Part shown: one piece after another, positions 44,693-52,521 of the stretch | Position numbering within the stretch: position 1 is the stretch's first letter | Layout: each line of letters begins with the position of its first letter | Assembly (NCBI RefSeq): GCF_016735585.2 | Contig: NZ_JAERSE020000002.1 | Span: 682,001-746,000 of the forward strand | Source: Chryseobacterium tagetis | GTDB taxonomy: Bacteria > Bacteroidota > Bacteroidia > Flavobacteriales > Weeksellaceae | Direction of reading: 5' to 3' | Length of the DNA stretch: 64,000 nucleotides | Translations under genes and position numbers: made by a program | Notes under the pieces: generated by a model | The model's database searches: none | What the model saw: the letters and a program-made list of their open reading frames with translations, nothing else | Told to the model about the DNA's origin: nothing

Positions 44693-46885
44693 ATGAAAAA
44701 ATTTCCTTTTTACCTTCAACCGGATTCTAAAGATTGCGGTCCGACCTGTCTCAGAATTATTAGTAAGCATTACGGCAAAAGTATTTCTTTGCAACAGATC
44801 CGTAATTTATCAGAAACAACACGAGATGGCAGTAGTTTATTAGGATTAAGTGATGCTGCTGAAGATATGGGATACCGATCTTTAGGAGTTCAGGTTGATT
44901 TTGAAACACTTGCTGTAGAAGTTCCGTTTCCCTGTATTGTTCACTGGAATAAAAACCATTTTGTAGTTGTTTATAAAATTGATAAAAACAATCAGGTTTA
45001 TATTTCTGATCCCAGTTATGGACTTATTTCTTATACAAAGGATGAGTTTATCAGACGCTGGATCGGAGAAAATGCGAATGAAAAAACAGAAGAAGGGATA
45101 GCGCTTATTCTTGAAACAACACCTGCTTTTTTTCAAACCGAATTTGATGATGAGGAAAGTAAGGCCAGTTTTTCATTTCTTTCAAAATATCTTCTGAAAT
45201 ATAAATCGCTTATTATACAATTGGCGATGGGGCTCTTGGCGGGAAGTTTACTTTCTCTTATTCTTCCGTTCCTTACCCAGAGTATTGTAGATGTTGGGAT
45301 TCAGAATCAGGATTTGAATTTCATTTACATTATACTTTTAGCCCAGATCATGCTTTTCCTGGGAAGAATGGGTATTGAGATTATCAGGAGTTGGATTTTG
45401 CTTCATCTTTCAACAAGAATAAATATTTCCATCATTTCAGATTTCTTTATCAAATTAATGAAACTTCCAATCAGTTTCTTTGATACCAGAATGACAGGGG
45501 ATATCATGCAGAGAATCAATGATCATCACAGAATTGAGCAGCTTCTTACGAGTTCTTCGCTGAATACATTGTTTTCATTGGTCAATCTTATCATCTTCAG
45601 TATAGTCCTGCTATTCTATGATTACAGACTGTTTATTGTATACTTTATTGGAGCGGCACTTTATGTAGGCTGGATAACGTTCTTCCTGAAAAAAAGGAAA
45701 GAACTTGATTATAAAAGGTTTTCTCAGGTTTCTCAGGAGCAAAGTAAGGTGATTGAGCTTATCAACGGAATGCAGGAGATAAAAATGCATAATGCTGAAA
45801 AGCAAAAACGCTGGGATTGGGAATTTTTGCAGGTAAAGCTATTTAAGCTAAGGATAAAATCTTTATCATTAGAACAATGGCAATCTGTGGGAGGTAATTT
45901 TATCAATCAGATGAAAGATATTCTGATCAGTTTTTTATCTGCCAAGCTGGTATTAACCGGAAATCTTACATTGGGGATGATGCTTTCCGTACAATATATT
46001 ATAGGGCAACTTAACAGTCCTCTAATGCAGCTGATCGATTTTATCAGACAAACACAGGATGCCAAAATTTCACTTGAAAGATTGGGAGAAATTCATGATA
46101 AAGATGATGAAGAAAGCAAAGATGAGCAATATGTAACGGATATTCCTCATCAGGATATTGAGATCACTGATATGTCATTCAGGTATATTGGGACAGAACA
46201 GAATGTTTTTGAAAATTTAAATCTTTCAATTCCCTACCGGAAAACGACAGCTATTGTTGGAGCAAGTGGAAGTGGTAAAACCACTCTGTTAAAATTATTA
46301 ATGAAGTTCTATGAACCTAATGAAGGAGAAATAAAAATAGGGAATACCCAAATGAAAAGTATTTCTCCGAGATTTTGGAGAGATCAGTGTGGAGTGGTAA
46401 TGCAGGAAGGATATGTCTTTAATGATACAATTTCCAATAATATTGCAGTTGGTGAAGATTATGTGGACAAAGCAAAGTTGAGAAAAGCAGTTGAAATTGC
46501 GAATATTAAAGAATTTATTGAAGGATTGCCACTAAGCTATAATACAAAGATAGGAAACGAAGGAATCGGAGTTAGCGGTGGACAAAGACAGCGATTATTT
46601 ATTGCCAGAGCGGTCTACAAATCTCCGGAATATATTTTCTTTGATGAAGCTACAAGCGCCCTGGATGCAAATAATGAGAAGATAATCATGGAAAACCTTG
46701 AACGATTTTTCGAAGGAAAAACTGCGGTTGTTATTGCTCATAGATTATCTACGGTGAAGCATGCCGATAAAATTATTGTATTAGATAAAGGAAAAGTAGT
46801 GGAAGAAGGAAATCATGCCGAACTGGTAACTTTAAAAGGAGAATATTACAGGCTTGTAAAGAACCAGCTGGAATTAGGAAATTAA
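44693..46885 (+). CDS. Peptidase-containing ABC transporter (PCAT) for GG-leader peptides
   Basis: The 730-residue protein cleaves double-glycine leaders and exports the cores. The N-terminal C39 peptidase has the catalytic Cys15 (DSKDCGPTCL), His89 (WNKNHFVVV) and Asp106 (ISDPSYG). The membrane part at about 165-460 has six helices. The ATPase has Walker A GASGSGKTTLLKLL, signature GVSGGQRQRLF and Walker B YIFFDEATSALD, with the H-loop IAHRLST. It sits between the two precursor genes, upstream of an HlyD adaptor. Substrates are inferred to be the adjacent precursors. Confidence 0.95.
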   Translation: MKKFPFYLQPDSKDCGPTCLRIISKHYGKSISLQQIRNLSETTRDGSSLLGLSDAAEDMGYRSLGVQVDFETLAVEVPFPCIVHWNKNHFVVVYKIDKNNQVYISDPSYGLISYTKDEFIRRWIGENANEKTEEGIALILETTPAFFQTEFDDEESKASFSFLSKYLLKYKSLIIQLAMGLLAGSLLSLILPFLTQSIVDVGIQNQDLNFIYIILLAQIMLFLGRMGIEIIRSWILLHLSTRINISIISDFFIKLMKLPISFFDTRMTGDIMQRINDHHRIEQLLTSSSLNTLFSLVNLIIFSIVLLFYDYRLFIVYFIGAALYVGWITFFLKKRKELDYKRFSQVSQEQSKVIELINGMQEIKMHNAEKQKRWDWEFLQVKLFKLRIKSLSLEQWQSVGGNFINQMKDILISFLSAKLVLTGNLTLGMMLSVQYIIGQLNSPLMQLIDFIRQTQDAKISLERLGEIHDKDDEESKDEQYVTDIPHQDIEITDMSFRYIGTEQNVFENLNLSIPYRKTTAIVGASGSGKTTLLKLLMKFYEPNEGEIKIGNTQMKSISPRFWRDQCGVVMQEGYVFNDTISNNIAVGEDYVDKAKLRKAVEIANIKEFIEGLPLSYNTKIGNEGIGVSGGQRQRLFIARAVYKSPEYIFFDEATSALDANNEKIIMENLERFFEGKTAVVIAHRLSTVKHADKIIVLDKGKVVEEGNHAELVTLKGEYYRLVKNQLELGN

Positions 46886-46942
46886 ATTTAAAAAATAAAT
46901 CAAATAAGTAAGAATTATTTTTTAAATTTAAAATCCAAATAA

Positions 46943-46974
46943 AGCGGAATCCGAAAAGCTAATAGAGTAGGAAA
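46943..46974 (+). promoter_or_regulatory. Shared upstream element, copy 2
   Basis: The 32-nt element begins AGCGGAATCCGAAAAGCT and ends AATAGAGTAGGAAA. It lies 20 nt before the ATG of precursor 2 and matches copy 1 at 29 of 32 bases, while the flanking sequences differ. Confidence 0.75.
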
Positions 46975-46994
46975 CAAATTAATCTAAATTTATT

Positions 46995-47210
46995 ATGAAA
47001 AATCTAAAAAAAATCTCAAGAAATGATCTTAAGTCAATTAAAGGAGGTGGAATTGGAGATGATTGTTTTGCACAAATCATTCCTGGAGATCAAATCCCTG
47101 AAGATGGTGGAGGGTATGCTTGTCCTTGTAACTTAATGTGGTGTCCAAATAAAGGATCTTGTATCTGGGAAAATATGTATGACGAAGATACATGTGTTGG
47201 AACCCTTTAA
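46995..47210 (+). CDS. Double-glycine leader peptide precursor 2
   Basis: The 71-residue precursor has the leader MKNLKKISRNDLKSIKGG (residues 1-18), nearly identical to precursor 1. The 53-residue core is unrelated in sequence and acidic, with six cysteines (C24, C43, C45, C50, C56, C67), including ACPCNLMWC. The conserved leader and variable core are typical of a GG-peptide family. It lies between the PCAT gene and the HlyD gene and shares an upstream element with precursor 1. Confidence 0.87.
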   Translation: MKNLKKISRNDLKSIKGGGIGDDCFAQIIPGDQIPEDGGGYACPCNLMWCPNKGSCIWENMYDEDTCVGTL

Positions 47211-47249
47211 GTTTCTATTAAAAGGAAAATTTATTTAAATTAAATACTG

Positions 47250-47275
47250 TTAAATCCCCTTATATGGGGATTTAA
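47250..47275 (+). terminator. Hairpin between precursor 2 and the HlyD gene
   Basis: TTAAATCCCC (47250-47259) pairs with GGGGATTTAA (47266-47275) around TTATAT, immediately before the HlyD start codon at 47279. The following TTTATG gives only a short T run, so it is more likely an attenuator or mRNA-end structure than a full stop. Confidence 0.7.
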
Positions 47276-47278
47276 TTT

Positions 47279-48589
47279 ATGATAAAGATGCCAGCACAAG
47301 ACGTTTTAGATAACATAGAACTACGCTCAGAAAGCGTTCAGGATATTCTTACCCAACCTCCTCATTGGATGATCCGTTGGGGAAATACGATGTTTCTCAT
47401 TATATTGATAATGATCGTATTAATGAGCTATATGGTCAAATATCCGGAATTTGTACCGGCTCCTATTATTGTGACCTCTCAAAATCCTCCGGAAAAAATT
47501 GAAGCAAGAAATAATTCAAAAATTGAGAAAATATTTATCAGAGATCATCAGAAAGTTAAAAATGGAGATGTTCTTATGGTATTGCAATCAGCAGGAAATT
47601 ATGAGGATGTTTTAAAGCTTAAAAAAATTGTTGATACAATTGCATCCAACCATTTATCGTCTTTTCCGGTGCATGAAAGCTCTTACTTTAAGTTAGGGGA
47701 ACTTCAGGGAGATTATAACAGTTTTGCAAAAGCGCTTCAGGATGAGCATTTATTTACCAAGCTTCAGCCGTATGCTCCGGAAAATTTGGCGGCAAACCAA
47801 AGTCTTGCAGAATATAGAGGACGAATTTCGACTTTAAAACAGCAAAAAAACTTAGAAGCTTTAAAATATACACTTACCAAGAAAAATTATCAGAGATCTC
47901 AAAAATTATTTGCACAGGGTGTTATTGCTGCTGTAGAGTTGGAAAATGAAAAAATAAAATACCTTCAGGCTCAGCAAAACTTAGAAAACATCAATATTTC
48001 CTTATCGCAAATGGAGGAAAGTATTTCTAACCTGACTAAGACAAAGAGCGGAACAGCTATTAATACTGAAAAAGACAAAATAAATTATTCTTCACAGACA
48101 TTACAATTATTTGAACAGCTTAGAAAGTCATTAAAGCAATGGGAACAAACCTATATTATTTCTTCATCTACTGATGGTGTGGCAAGCTTTCAGCAGTTTT
48201 TTGGTGTTAATCAGTTTGTAAAAGCGGGAGATCCTATTGTTTCTATTTTACCGGATGAAAAGGAAGCTGTGGTAGGAAGAATGTCTGTACCAACAGTGAA
48301 TTCAGGGAAAATTATAACAGGAGAAAAAGTTTTAATAAAGCTGGATAATTATCCTTATCAGGAATTTGGTATTATTGAAGGAAAAGTCCAGAATATTTCA
48401 CTTATTCCTGATTCACAGGGAAATTATTATGTAGATGTTATTCTTTCTAAAGGGCTAAAAACCTCATACAACAAAACCTTAAAATTTGATAAAGAATTAA
48501 GAGGGAATGCTGAAATCGTAACGAAAGATTTAAGATTAATCGAAAGAGTATTCTATCAGATAAGAAAATTATTAGGCTATCAAAGCTAA
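47279..48589 (+). CDS. HlyD-family periplasmic adaptor
   Basis: This is a 436-residue membrane-fusion protein linking the ABC exporter to an outer-membrane channel. It has one N-terminal membrane helix (MFLIILIMIVLMSYMV, about residues 38-54) and a lipoyl-like half (PEKIEARNNSKIEKIFIRDHQKVKNGDVL, positions about 70-98). A long coiled coil follows (about 165-265), then the second lipoyl half (STDGVASFQQFFGVNQFVKAGDP) and a beta-barrel end. A short alternative start is Met4 at 47288. No TolC-like gene is in the window, so the outer-membrane partner must be encoded elsewhere. Confidence 0.92.
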   Translation: MIKMPAQDVLDNIELRSESVQDILTQPPHWMIRWGNTMFLIILIMIVLMSYMVKYPEFVPAPIIVTSQNPPEKIEARNNSKIEKIFIRDHQKVKNGDVLMVLQSAGNYEDVLKLKKIVDTIASNHLSSFPVHESSYFKLGELQGDYNSFAKALQDEHLFTKLQPYAPENLAANQSLAEYRGRISTLKQQKNLEALKYTLTKKNYQRSQKLFAQGVIAAVELENEKIKYLQAQQNLENINISLSQMEESISNLTKTKSGTAINTEKDKINYSSQTLQLFEQLRKSLKQWEQTYIISSSTDGVASFQQFFGVNQFVKAGDPIVSILPDEKEAVVGRMSVPTVNSGKIITGEKVLIKLDNYPYQEFGIIEGKVQNISLIPDSQGNYYVDVILSKGLKTSYNKTLKFDKELRGNAEIVTKDLRLIERVFYQIRKLLGYQS

Positions 48590-48602
48590 AAAGTAGATCC
48601 GA

Positions 48603-48660
48603 CTAGTCTTGAAAAAGGGAGACTACCGAACGATAAAAGCTAGTCATACTTTTTCAGGAC
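48603..48660 (+). ncRNA. Possible structured RNA after the HlyD gene
   Basis: TAGTCT (48604-48609) and AGACTA (48620-48625) form a hairpin whose loop carries GAAAAAG (48611-48617). That loop can pair with CTTTTTC at 48649-48655, giving an H-type pseudoknot. An alternative GACTAG/CTAGTC pairing also exists. A terminator follows at 48671. It may be only a 3' untranslated region, so confidence is low. Confidence 0.3.
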
Positions 48661-48670
48661 GAAACATTAA

Positions 48671-48708
48671 ATAAAAGAAACCGTTCCTTTGGGAGCGGTT
48701 TCTTTTAT
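48671..48708. terminator. Bidirectional terminator after the secretion genes
   Basis: ATAAAAGAAACCG (48671-48683) pairs with CGGTTTCTTTTAT (48696-48708), extended by TTCC/GGAG around a TTTG loop. It ends the plus-strand HlyD transcript and the minus-strand precursor 3 transcript. Confidence 0.9.
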
Positions 48709-48727
48709 GAAGCGTATTGAATTTCAA

Positions 48728-48895
48728 TTAGATTGAATTGTCCGGACATTTGAAGTCGTCACTACATGTTGCGCAAACAATTGTTCCATCTGGACATGCA
48801 TACATGCAAAGCTCAGGTTCTGGAAGTGGTTTTACTCCTCCTGCTCCAGTAATAGTTTTTAATTGGCTTTTGTTTAGTTTTTTTAAATTTTTCAT
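48728..48895 (-). CDS. Double-glycine leader peptide precursor 3, opposite strand
   Basis: This short gene runs from ATG at 48895 to TAA at 48728 and encodes 55 residues. The leader MKNLKKLNKSQLKTITGA matches precursors 1 and 2 (MKNLKKI, then L-x-x-I). The cleavage motif is GA or GG, in TGAGG at residues 16-20. The core has five cysteines (C30, C34, C41, C44, C50) and two CxxC-type spacings, with Pro/Glu-rich sequence before the first. It has its own promoter and shares a terminator with the HlyD gene. It lacks the 32-nt upstream element of the other two. The odd cysteine count suggests one free thiol or intermolecular pairing. Confidence 0.85.
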   Translation of the reverse strand: MKNLKKLNKSQLKTITGAGGVKPLPEPELCMYACPDGTIVCATCSDDFKCPDNSI

Positions 48896-48926
48896 GTTGT
48901 TTTAGTTTTGAAATTTGATACTAACG

Positions 48927-48955
48927 TAAAGATAATCAAAAAACTAATAACTCAA
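48927..48955 (-). promoter_or_regulatory. Promoter of precursor 3
   Basis: On the minus strand TTG (48953-48955) is 18 bp from TATCTTTA (48927-48934), close to the flavobacterial consensus TTG-N17-23-TAnnTTTG. The ATG at 48895 is 31 bp downstream of the -7 box. Confidence 0.65.
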
Positions 48956-49076
48956 ACCTATGTGGAATATTTTTATAATTAAATTTAGTTCAATAATTAA
49001 AAAAGAGCTGGGAAGAGCTGAAAAATACAAAATATGTTAAGGGAAAAAAATTACATAAAACTTCAATTCAAATAAA

Positions 49077-49100
49077 AAACCGGGTAAAAATACCCGGTTT
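49077..49100 (-). terminator. Terminator after the oxygenase gene
   Basis: AAACCGGGTA (49077-49086) pairs with TACCCGGTTT (49091-49100) around AAAA, followed on the minus strand by TTTATTTG. It follows the oxygenase gene ending at 49109. Confidence 0.87.
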
Positions 49101-49108
49101 CATTGTTT

Positions 49109-50059
49109 TTATTTCTTTATTAAGCCTAATTCAATTAATCTTTCATGTAAAAATTCTCCTGCGGTTGTATCTTCATACAATTTAGGATTGTTTTCGTCTA
49201 CACAATTTTCAAGAGCATTTAAAGACATTCCGCTTACAGGATGCATAAAGAAAGGAATAGAATATCTTGAAGTTCCCCACAATTCTCTAGGTGGGTTTAC
49301 CACTCTGTGAATCGTAGATTTCAATTTGTTGTTGGTATGTCTCGATAACATATCTCCAACATTAATCATCAATTCGTCCGGTTCTGCAATCGCATCAATC
49401 CAGTCTCCATTGTGATTCTGAACCTGAAGACCTTTCCCCTGAGAACCCATTAAAAGAGTAATCAAGTTGATGTCTCCGTGTGCTGCAGCTCTTACTGCAT
49501 CATTTGGTTCTTCTGTGATAGGTGGATAATGAATAGGTCTTAGAATAGAGTTTCCTTCTGCAATTTTATCATCAAAATAAAATTCATCAAGACCAAGATA
49601 CAGAGCCAGTGCTCTCAGAACATACTGTCCTGTTTTTTCAAGCATTTGGTAAGCTTCCTTACCTACCTCGTTGAATTCCGGAAGTTCATCAACGATTACA
49701 TTGTCGGGATACTCGCTTTTGTATTTTGAATCATCAGACACATACTGTCCAAAATGCCAAAATTCTTTCAAGTCTCCTTTTTTGAAGCCTTTTGCAGTCT
49801 CCTTACCGAATCCTACATAGCCTCTTTGTCCACCAATTCCCGGAATTTCATACTTCTGTTTCGTTTCCGTTGGTAATTCAAAAAAGTTTTTTACCTCTCC
49901 ATACAATTCACTCACAAGCTTATCATCCAAGAAATGTCCTTTTAAAGCAACAAATCCGATTTCTTCATAAGCTTTTCCGATTTCATTTACAAATTTCTGT
50001 TTGCGTTCCGGTTCACCCGAAAGGAAATCACGCAGGTCTACACTAGGTATTTTATCCAT
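49109..50059 (-). CDS. Isopenicillin N synthase-like 2-oxoglutarate/Fe(II) oxygenase
   Basis: This is a 316-residue cytoplasmic enzyme of the 2OG-Fe(II) dioxygenase superfamily. The N-terminal DIOX_N part is PSVDLRDFLSGE and GFVALKGHFLDD. The iron ligands are His and Asp in AAHGDINLITLL and the distal His in STIHRVVNPP, with the 2-oxoglutarate-binding Arg/Ser in SRYSIPFF. The general fold is that of isopenicillin N synthase and plant 2OG oxygenases. The substrate is unknown. It is divergent from menD. Confidence 0.88.
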   Translation of the reverse strand: MDKIPSVDLRDFLSGEPERKQKFVNEIGKAYEEIGFVALKGHFLDDKLVSELYGEVKNFFELPTETKQKYEIPGIGGQRGYVGFGKETAKGFKKGDLKEFWHFGQYVSDDSKYKSEYPDNVIVDELPEFNEVGKEAYQMLEKTGQYVLRALALYLGLDEFYFDDKIAEGNSILRPIHYPPITEEPNDAVRAAAHGDINLITLLMGSQGKGLQVQNHNGDWIDAIAEPDELMINVGDMLSRHTNNKLKSTIHRVVNPPRELWGTSRYSIPFFMHPVSGMSLNALENCVDENNPKLYEDTTAGEFLHERLIELGLIKK

Positions 50060-50129
50060 TTTAGAAATTTTTCGTGGTGCTAAATTACATTTTTTAAATT
50101 AATCTTTTTAGAGTTAAACATTTATAAAT

Positions 50130-50137
50130 TAAATTTG
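50130..50137 (+). promoter_or_regulatory. -7 box of menD
   Basis: TAAATTTG matches TAnnTTTG and ends 4 bp before the ATG at 50142, so menD would be nearly leaderless. No clear -33 TTG. Confidence 0.4.
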
Positions 50138-50141
50138 TATT

Positions 50142-51818
50142 ATGAAAAAATATTCTTCTAAAAGAAGTATTCAGATACTCGCACATCTTCTTCAACAGTA
50201 CGGAATTTCGGACATTGTTATTTCACCGGGATCAAGAAATGCTCCCTTGGCAATTCATTTTTCAGAAATAGATAATTTTCATTGCTATAGCATTGTAGAT
50301 GAGAGAAGTGCAGCTTTTGTAGGAATGGGAATGGCAAGAAGTGAGAAAAAACCGGTTGCTATTACGTGTACAAGCGGATCTGCTGCGTTAAATTATTATC
50401 CGGCAATTGCAGAAGCTTTTTATCAGAATATTCCTTTGTTGATCTTAACAGCAGACAGACCTACGGATTTTGTAGATCTTTTTGACGGACAGACAATCAG
50501 ACAGAATAATGTTTTTCATCAGCATTCTTACGGAGATTTCCAGCTTTTGGAAGACAGTAAAGAAAATGCAGAAGATCTGAATTTTGAAACTATTAAAAAA
50601 GCCATTGAGCTTTGTTTTGAAAAGCAAGGTCCGGTTCATATCAATATTCCATTGGAAGAACCTTTATATGAATTGGTTTCCGAGCTTCCGACTTTCCCGA
50701 CGGTGGAAAAGACCATCAAGCAAAAAGACTATGAAATTCCGTCTAATCTGATTGCAGACTGGAATACTTCTCAAAGAATTCTGCTTTTGGTAGGAACAAG
50801 AGATTATAGTCCGGAATTGGAAAGCCAGCTTACACAACTGGTAAAAAATCATTCTGTAGTGGTATTGAGTGAGGCGAACTCCAATCTACACCACGAAAAA
50901 TTCTTTAAACATATTGACCGTTATATTTATAATTTCACGGAAGAAGATTATAAAACTTACGCTCCGGATTTATTGATTACGGTAGGCCAGAATGTAGTAT
51001 CAAAAAAAGTAAAACAGTTTTTAAGAAAAGCGCATCCAAAGCAACATTGGCATCTGGATGAGGTTTGGCAACCAGATACCTATTTTTCGTTAACAGAGAA
51101 AGTTGAAGTAAAACCGGAAGTTTTCTTTGCCAAGCTGTTGAAATTTATCAATCTCGAGCCTAAGCCTTATTTCAATCTTTGGGATGTTTTAAGAGATAAA
51201 AAAGATGCGAAACATGAATCGTTCCTGAACAAGATTGATTTTTCAGATTTTTATTTCTTCAATAAAGCTTCTCAGACCATTCCTGAGAATTATAATATTC
51301 ATTTCAGTAACAGTTCGGCGATCAGATATGCACAGTTATTTGATTTTGGAAAAAGTAAGATTTACTGTAACAGAGGAACAAGCGGAATAGATGGTTCTAC
51401 TTCTACGGCAATGGGATTTGCTATTAAAAATGCGAATCCGACTTTGTTAATTACCGGAGATCTGAGTTTCTTCTACGATATCAACGGACTTTGGAATCAA
51501 TATATTCCGCCATTTGTAAGGGTGATTATTTTTAATAATGGAGAAGGAAATATTTTCAAAATTATTCCGGGACCAGGAAATGCGAATCCGAATACATTAG
51601 ATGAATTTATTGCTACAAAACATCATAAGAATGCGGAGCATCTGGCAAAACACTTTGGCTTTTCTTACATAAAAGTTGAGGATGAACCAACATTGGACAG
51701 AGTAATGGAGAATTTCTTCAAGGCAGATACACAGCCGAAAATTTTAGAAGTAAATACATATGGAAAAAACAGTGCAGATGTTCTGAAAGCTTATTTTGAT
51801 TTCATGAAAGAAAATTAA
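50142..51818 (+). CDS. menD: 2-Succinyl-5-enolpyruvyl-6-hydroxy-3-cyclohexene-1-carboxylate synthase MenD
   Basis: MenD is the thiamine-diphosphate enzyme that makes SEPHCHC from isochorismate and 2-oxoglutarate in menaquinone biosynthesis. The 558-residue product has VISPGSRNAPLAI, VDERSAAFVGMGMARSEKKP and TCTSGSAALNYYPAIAEAF at the start. Near residues 410-470 it has CNRGTSGIDGSTSTAMGFA and TGDLSFFYDINGLWN, the ThDP/Mg-binding GDLS...N motif. Menaquinone fits an aerobic Bacteroidota member. Other men genes are not in view. A terminator follows. Confidence 0.96.
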   Translation: MKKYSSKRSIQILAHLLQQYGISDIVISPGSRNAPLAIHFSEIDNFHCYSIVDERSAAFVGMGMARSEKKPVAITCTSGSAALNYYPAIAEAFYQNIPLLILTADRPTDFVDLFDGQTIRQNNVFHQHSYGDFQLLEDSKENAEDLNFETIKKAIELCFEKQGPVHINIPLEEPLYELVSELPTFPTVEKTIKQKDYEIPSNLIADWNTSQRILLLVGTRDYSPELESQLTQLVKNHSVVVLSEANSNLHHEKFFKHIDRYIYNFTEEDYKTYAPDLLITVGQNVVSKKVKQFLRKAHPKQHWHLDEVWQPDTYFSLTEKVEVKPEVFFAKLLKFINLEPKPYFNLWDVLRDKKDAKHESFLNKIDFSDFYFFNKASQTIPENYNIHFSNSSAIRYAQLFDFGKSKIYCNRGTSGIDGSTSTAMGFAIKNANPTLLITGDLSFFYDINGLWNQYIPPFVRVIIFNNGEGNIFKIIPGPGNANPNTLDEFIATKHHKNAEHLAKHFGFSYIKVEDEPTLDRVMENFFKADTQPKILEVNTYGKNSADVLKAYFDFMKEN

Positions 51819-51834
51819 AATTCCATTGATACAC

Positions 51835-51870
51835 AAAAAGCATCCGTATTTTAAAATATGGATGCTTTTT
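51835..51870. terminator. Bidirectional terminator between menD and the aminodeoxychorismate lyase-like gene
   Basis: AAAAAGCATCC (51835-51845) pairs with GGATGCTTTTT (51860-51870). The inner TATTTTAAAATA is also self-complementary. It ends menD and the minus-strand pabB/pabC operon. Confidence 0.9.
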
Positions 51871-51894
51871 TATTATATTATAAATTGCTTTTAG

Positions 51895-52521
51895 CTAGAT
51901 ATCTAAATATTCTTCATTATCCGGAAGGTTGATAATTCTGTCAATTGGATAAATAAACATATCATCAAAATCATTTAAAGCATTAATCAACTGAAAGTGT
52001 GAAAACTGTTTAATGTTTTGCAAAGTGATTTCTGTTTCTTTAATTTTTTTCTGCTTCAACAGATTTTGCCTTTGTACTCCGTCTAGAAGATACGTAGAGG
52101 GGGTAAACCAGTCTTTCCCTTTTAGAAATAAAAGATTGGAGAAAGAAGTATCTGTAATATGATTGTTTTTTACAATAATGATTTCCTCGGTCTTCGCTTT
52201 CATCTTCATTTTATCAAGCTCTTTTCGGTCTTCAAACTTAAAAGAATAATCGAAGCTGTTGTTTTCTACTAACTGAAAATCGGCTATTTCTGGAATAGCA
52301 TAAGGAATCATCTGGGTACGCACTTTTTTATCAAGATCATACACGAGTCTAAGCTTGAAAAGACCGTCTTCATCATGTTCCAGTTTTTCATATATTTTTT
52401 TTAAGTCAATAGAACCTTCTTTTCCAAAATGTGAAAAAGTCTGATTGATCCGTTTTTGGTGAAGTTCCAAAAGGAAAACTTTCTGATCCTCTACTTTAAT
52501 GCTCTCAATGAATTGGGACAT
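51895..52521 (-). CDS. PLP-dependent class IV aminotransferase-fold protein, probable aminodeoxychorismate lyase
   Basis: This 208-residue protein belongs to the class IV aminotransferase fold (PabC, branched-chain and D-amino-acid transaminases). The C-terminal half has ITDTSFSNLLFLKGKDWFTPS and LLDGVQRQNLL, matching the E-x-x-x-SNL and G-x-x-R regions, with Asp replacing the usual Glu. It is shorter than E. coli PabC (about 270). It overlaps the chorismate-binding gene by 17 bp, and the pair would make 4-aminobenzoate for folate. Confidence 0.8.
   Translation of the reverse strand: MSQFIESIKVEDQKVFLLELHQKRINQTFSHFGKEGSIDLKKIYEKLEHDEDGLFKLRLVYDLDKKVRTQMIPYAIPEIADFQLVENNSFDYSFKFEDRKELDKMKMKAKTEEIIIVKNNHITDTSFSNLLFLKGKDWFTPSTYLLDGVQRQNLLKQKKIKETEITLQNIKQFSHFQLINALNDFDDMFIYPIDRIINLPDNEEYLDI

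Noticed and set aside
44612..44794. Minus-strand frame across the precursor 1 hairpin
   Set aside because: It lies on the opposite strand of the exporter gene and hairpin, with no family-like sequence.
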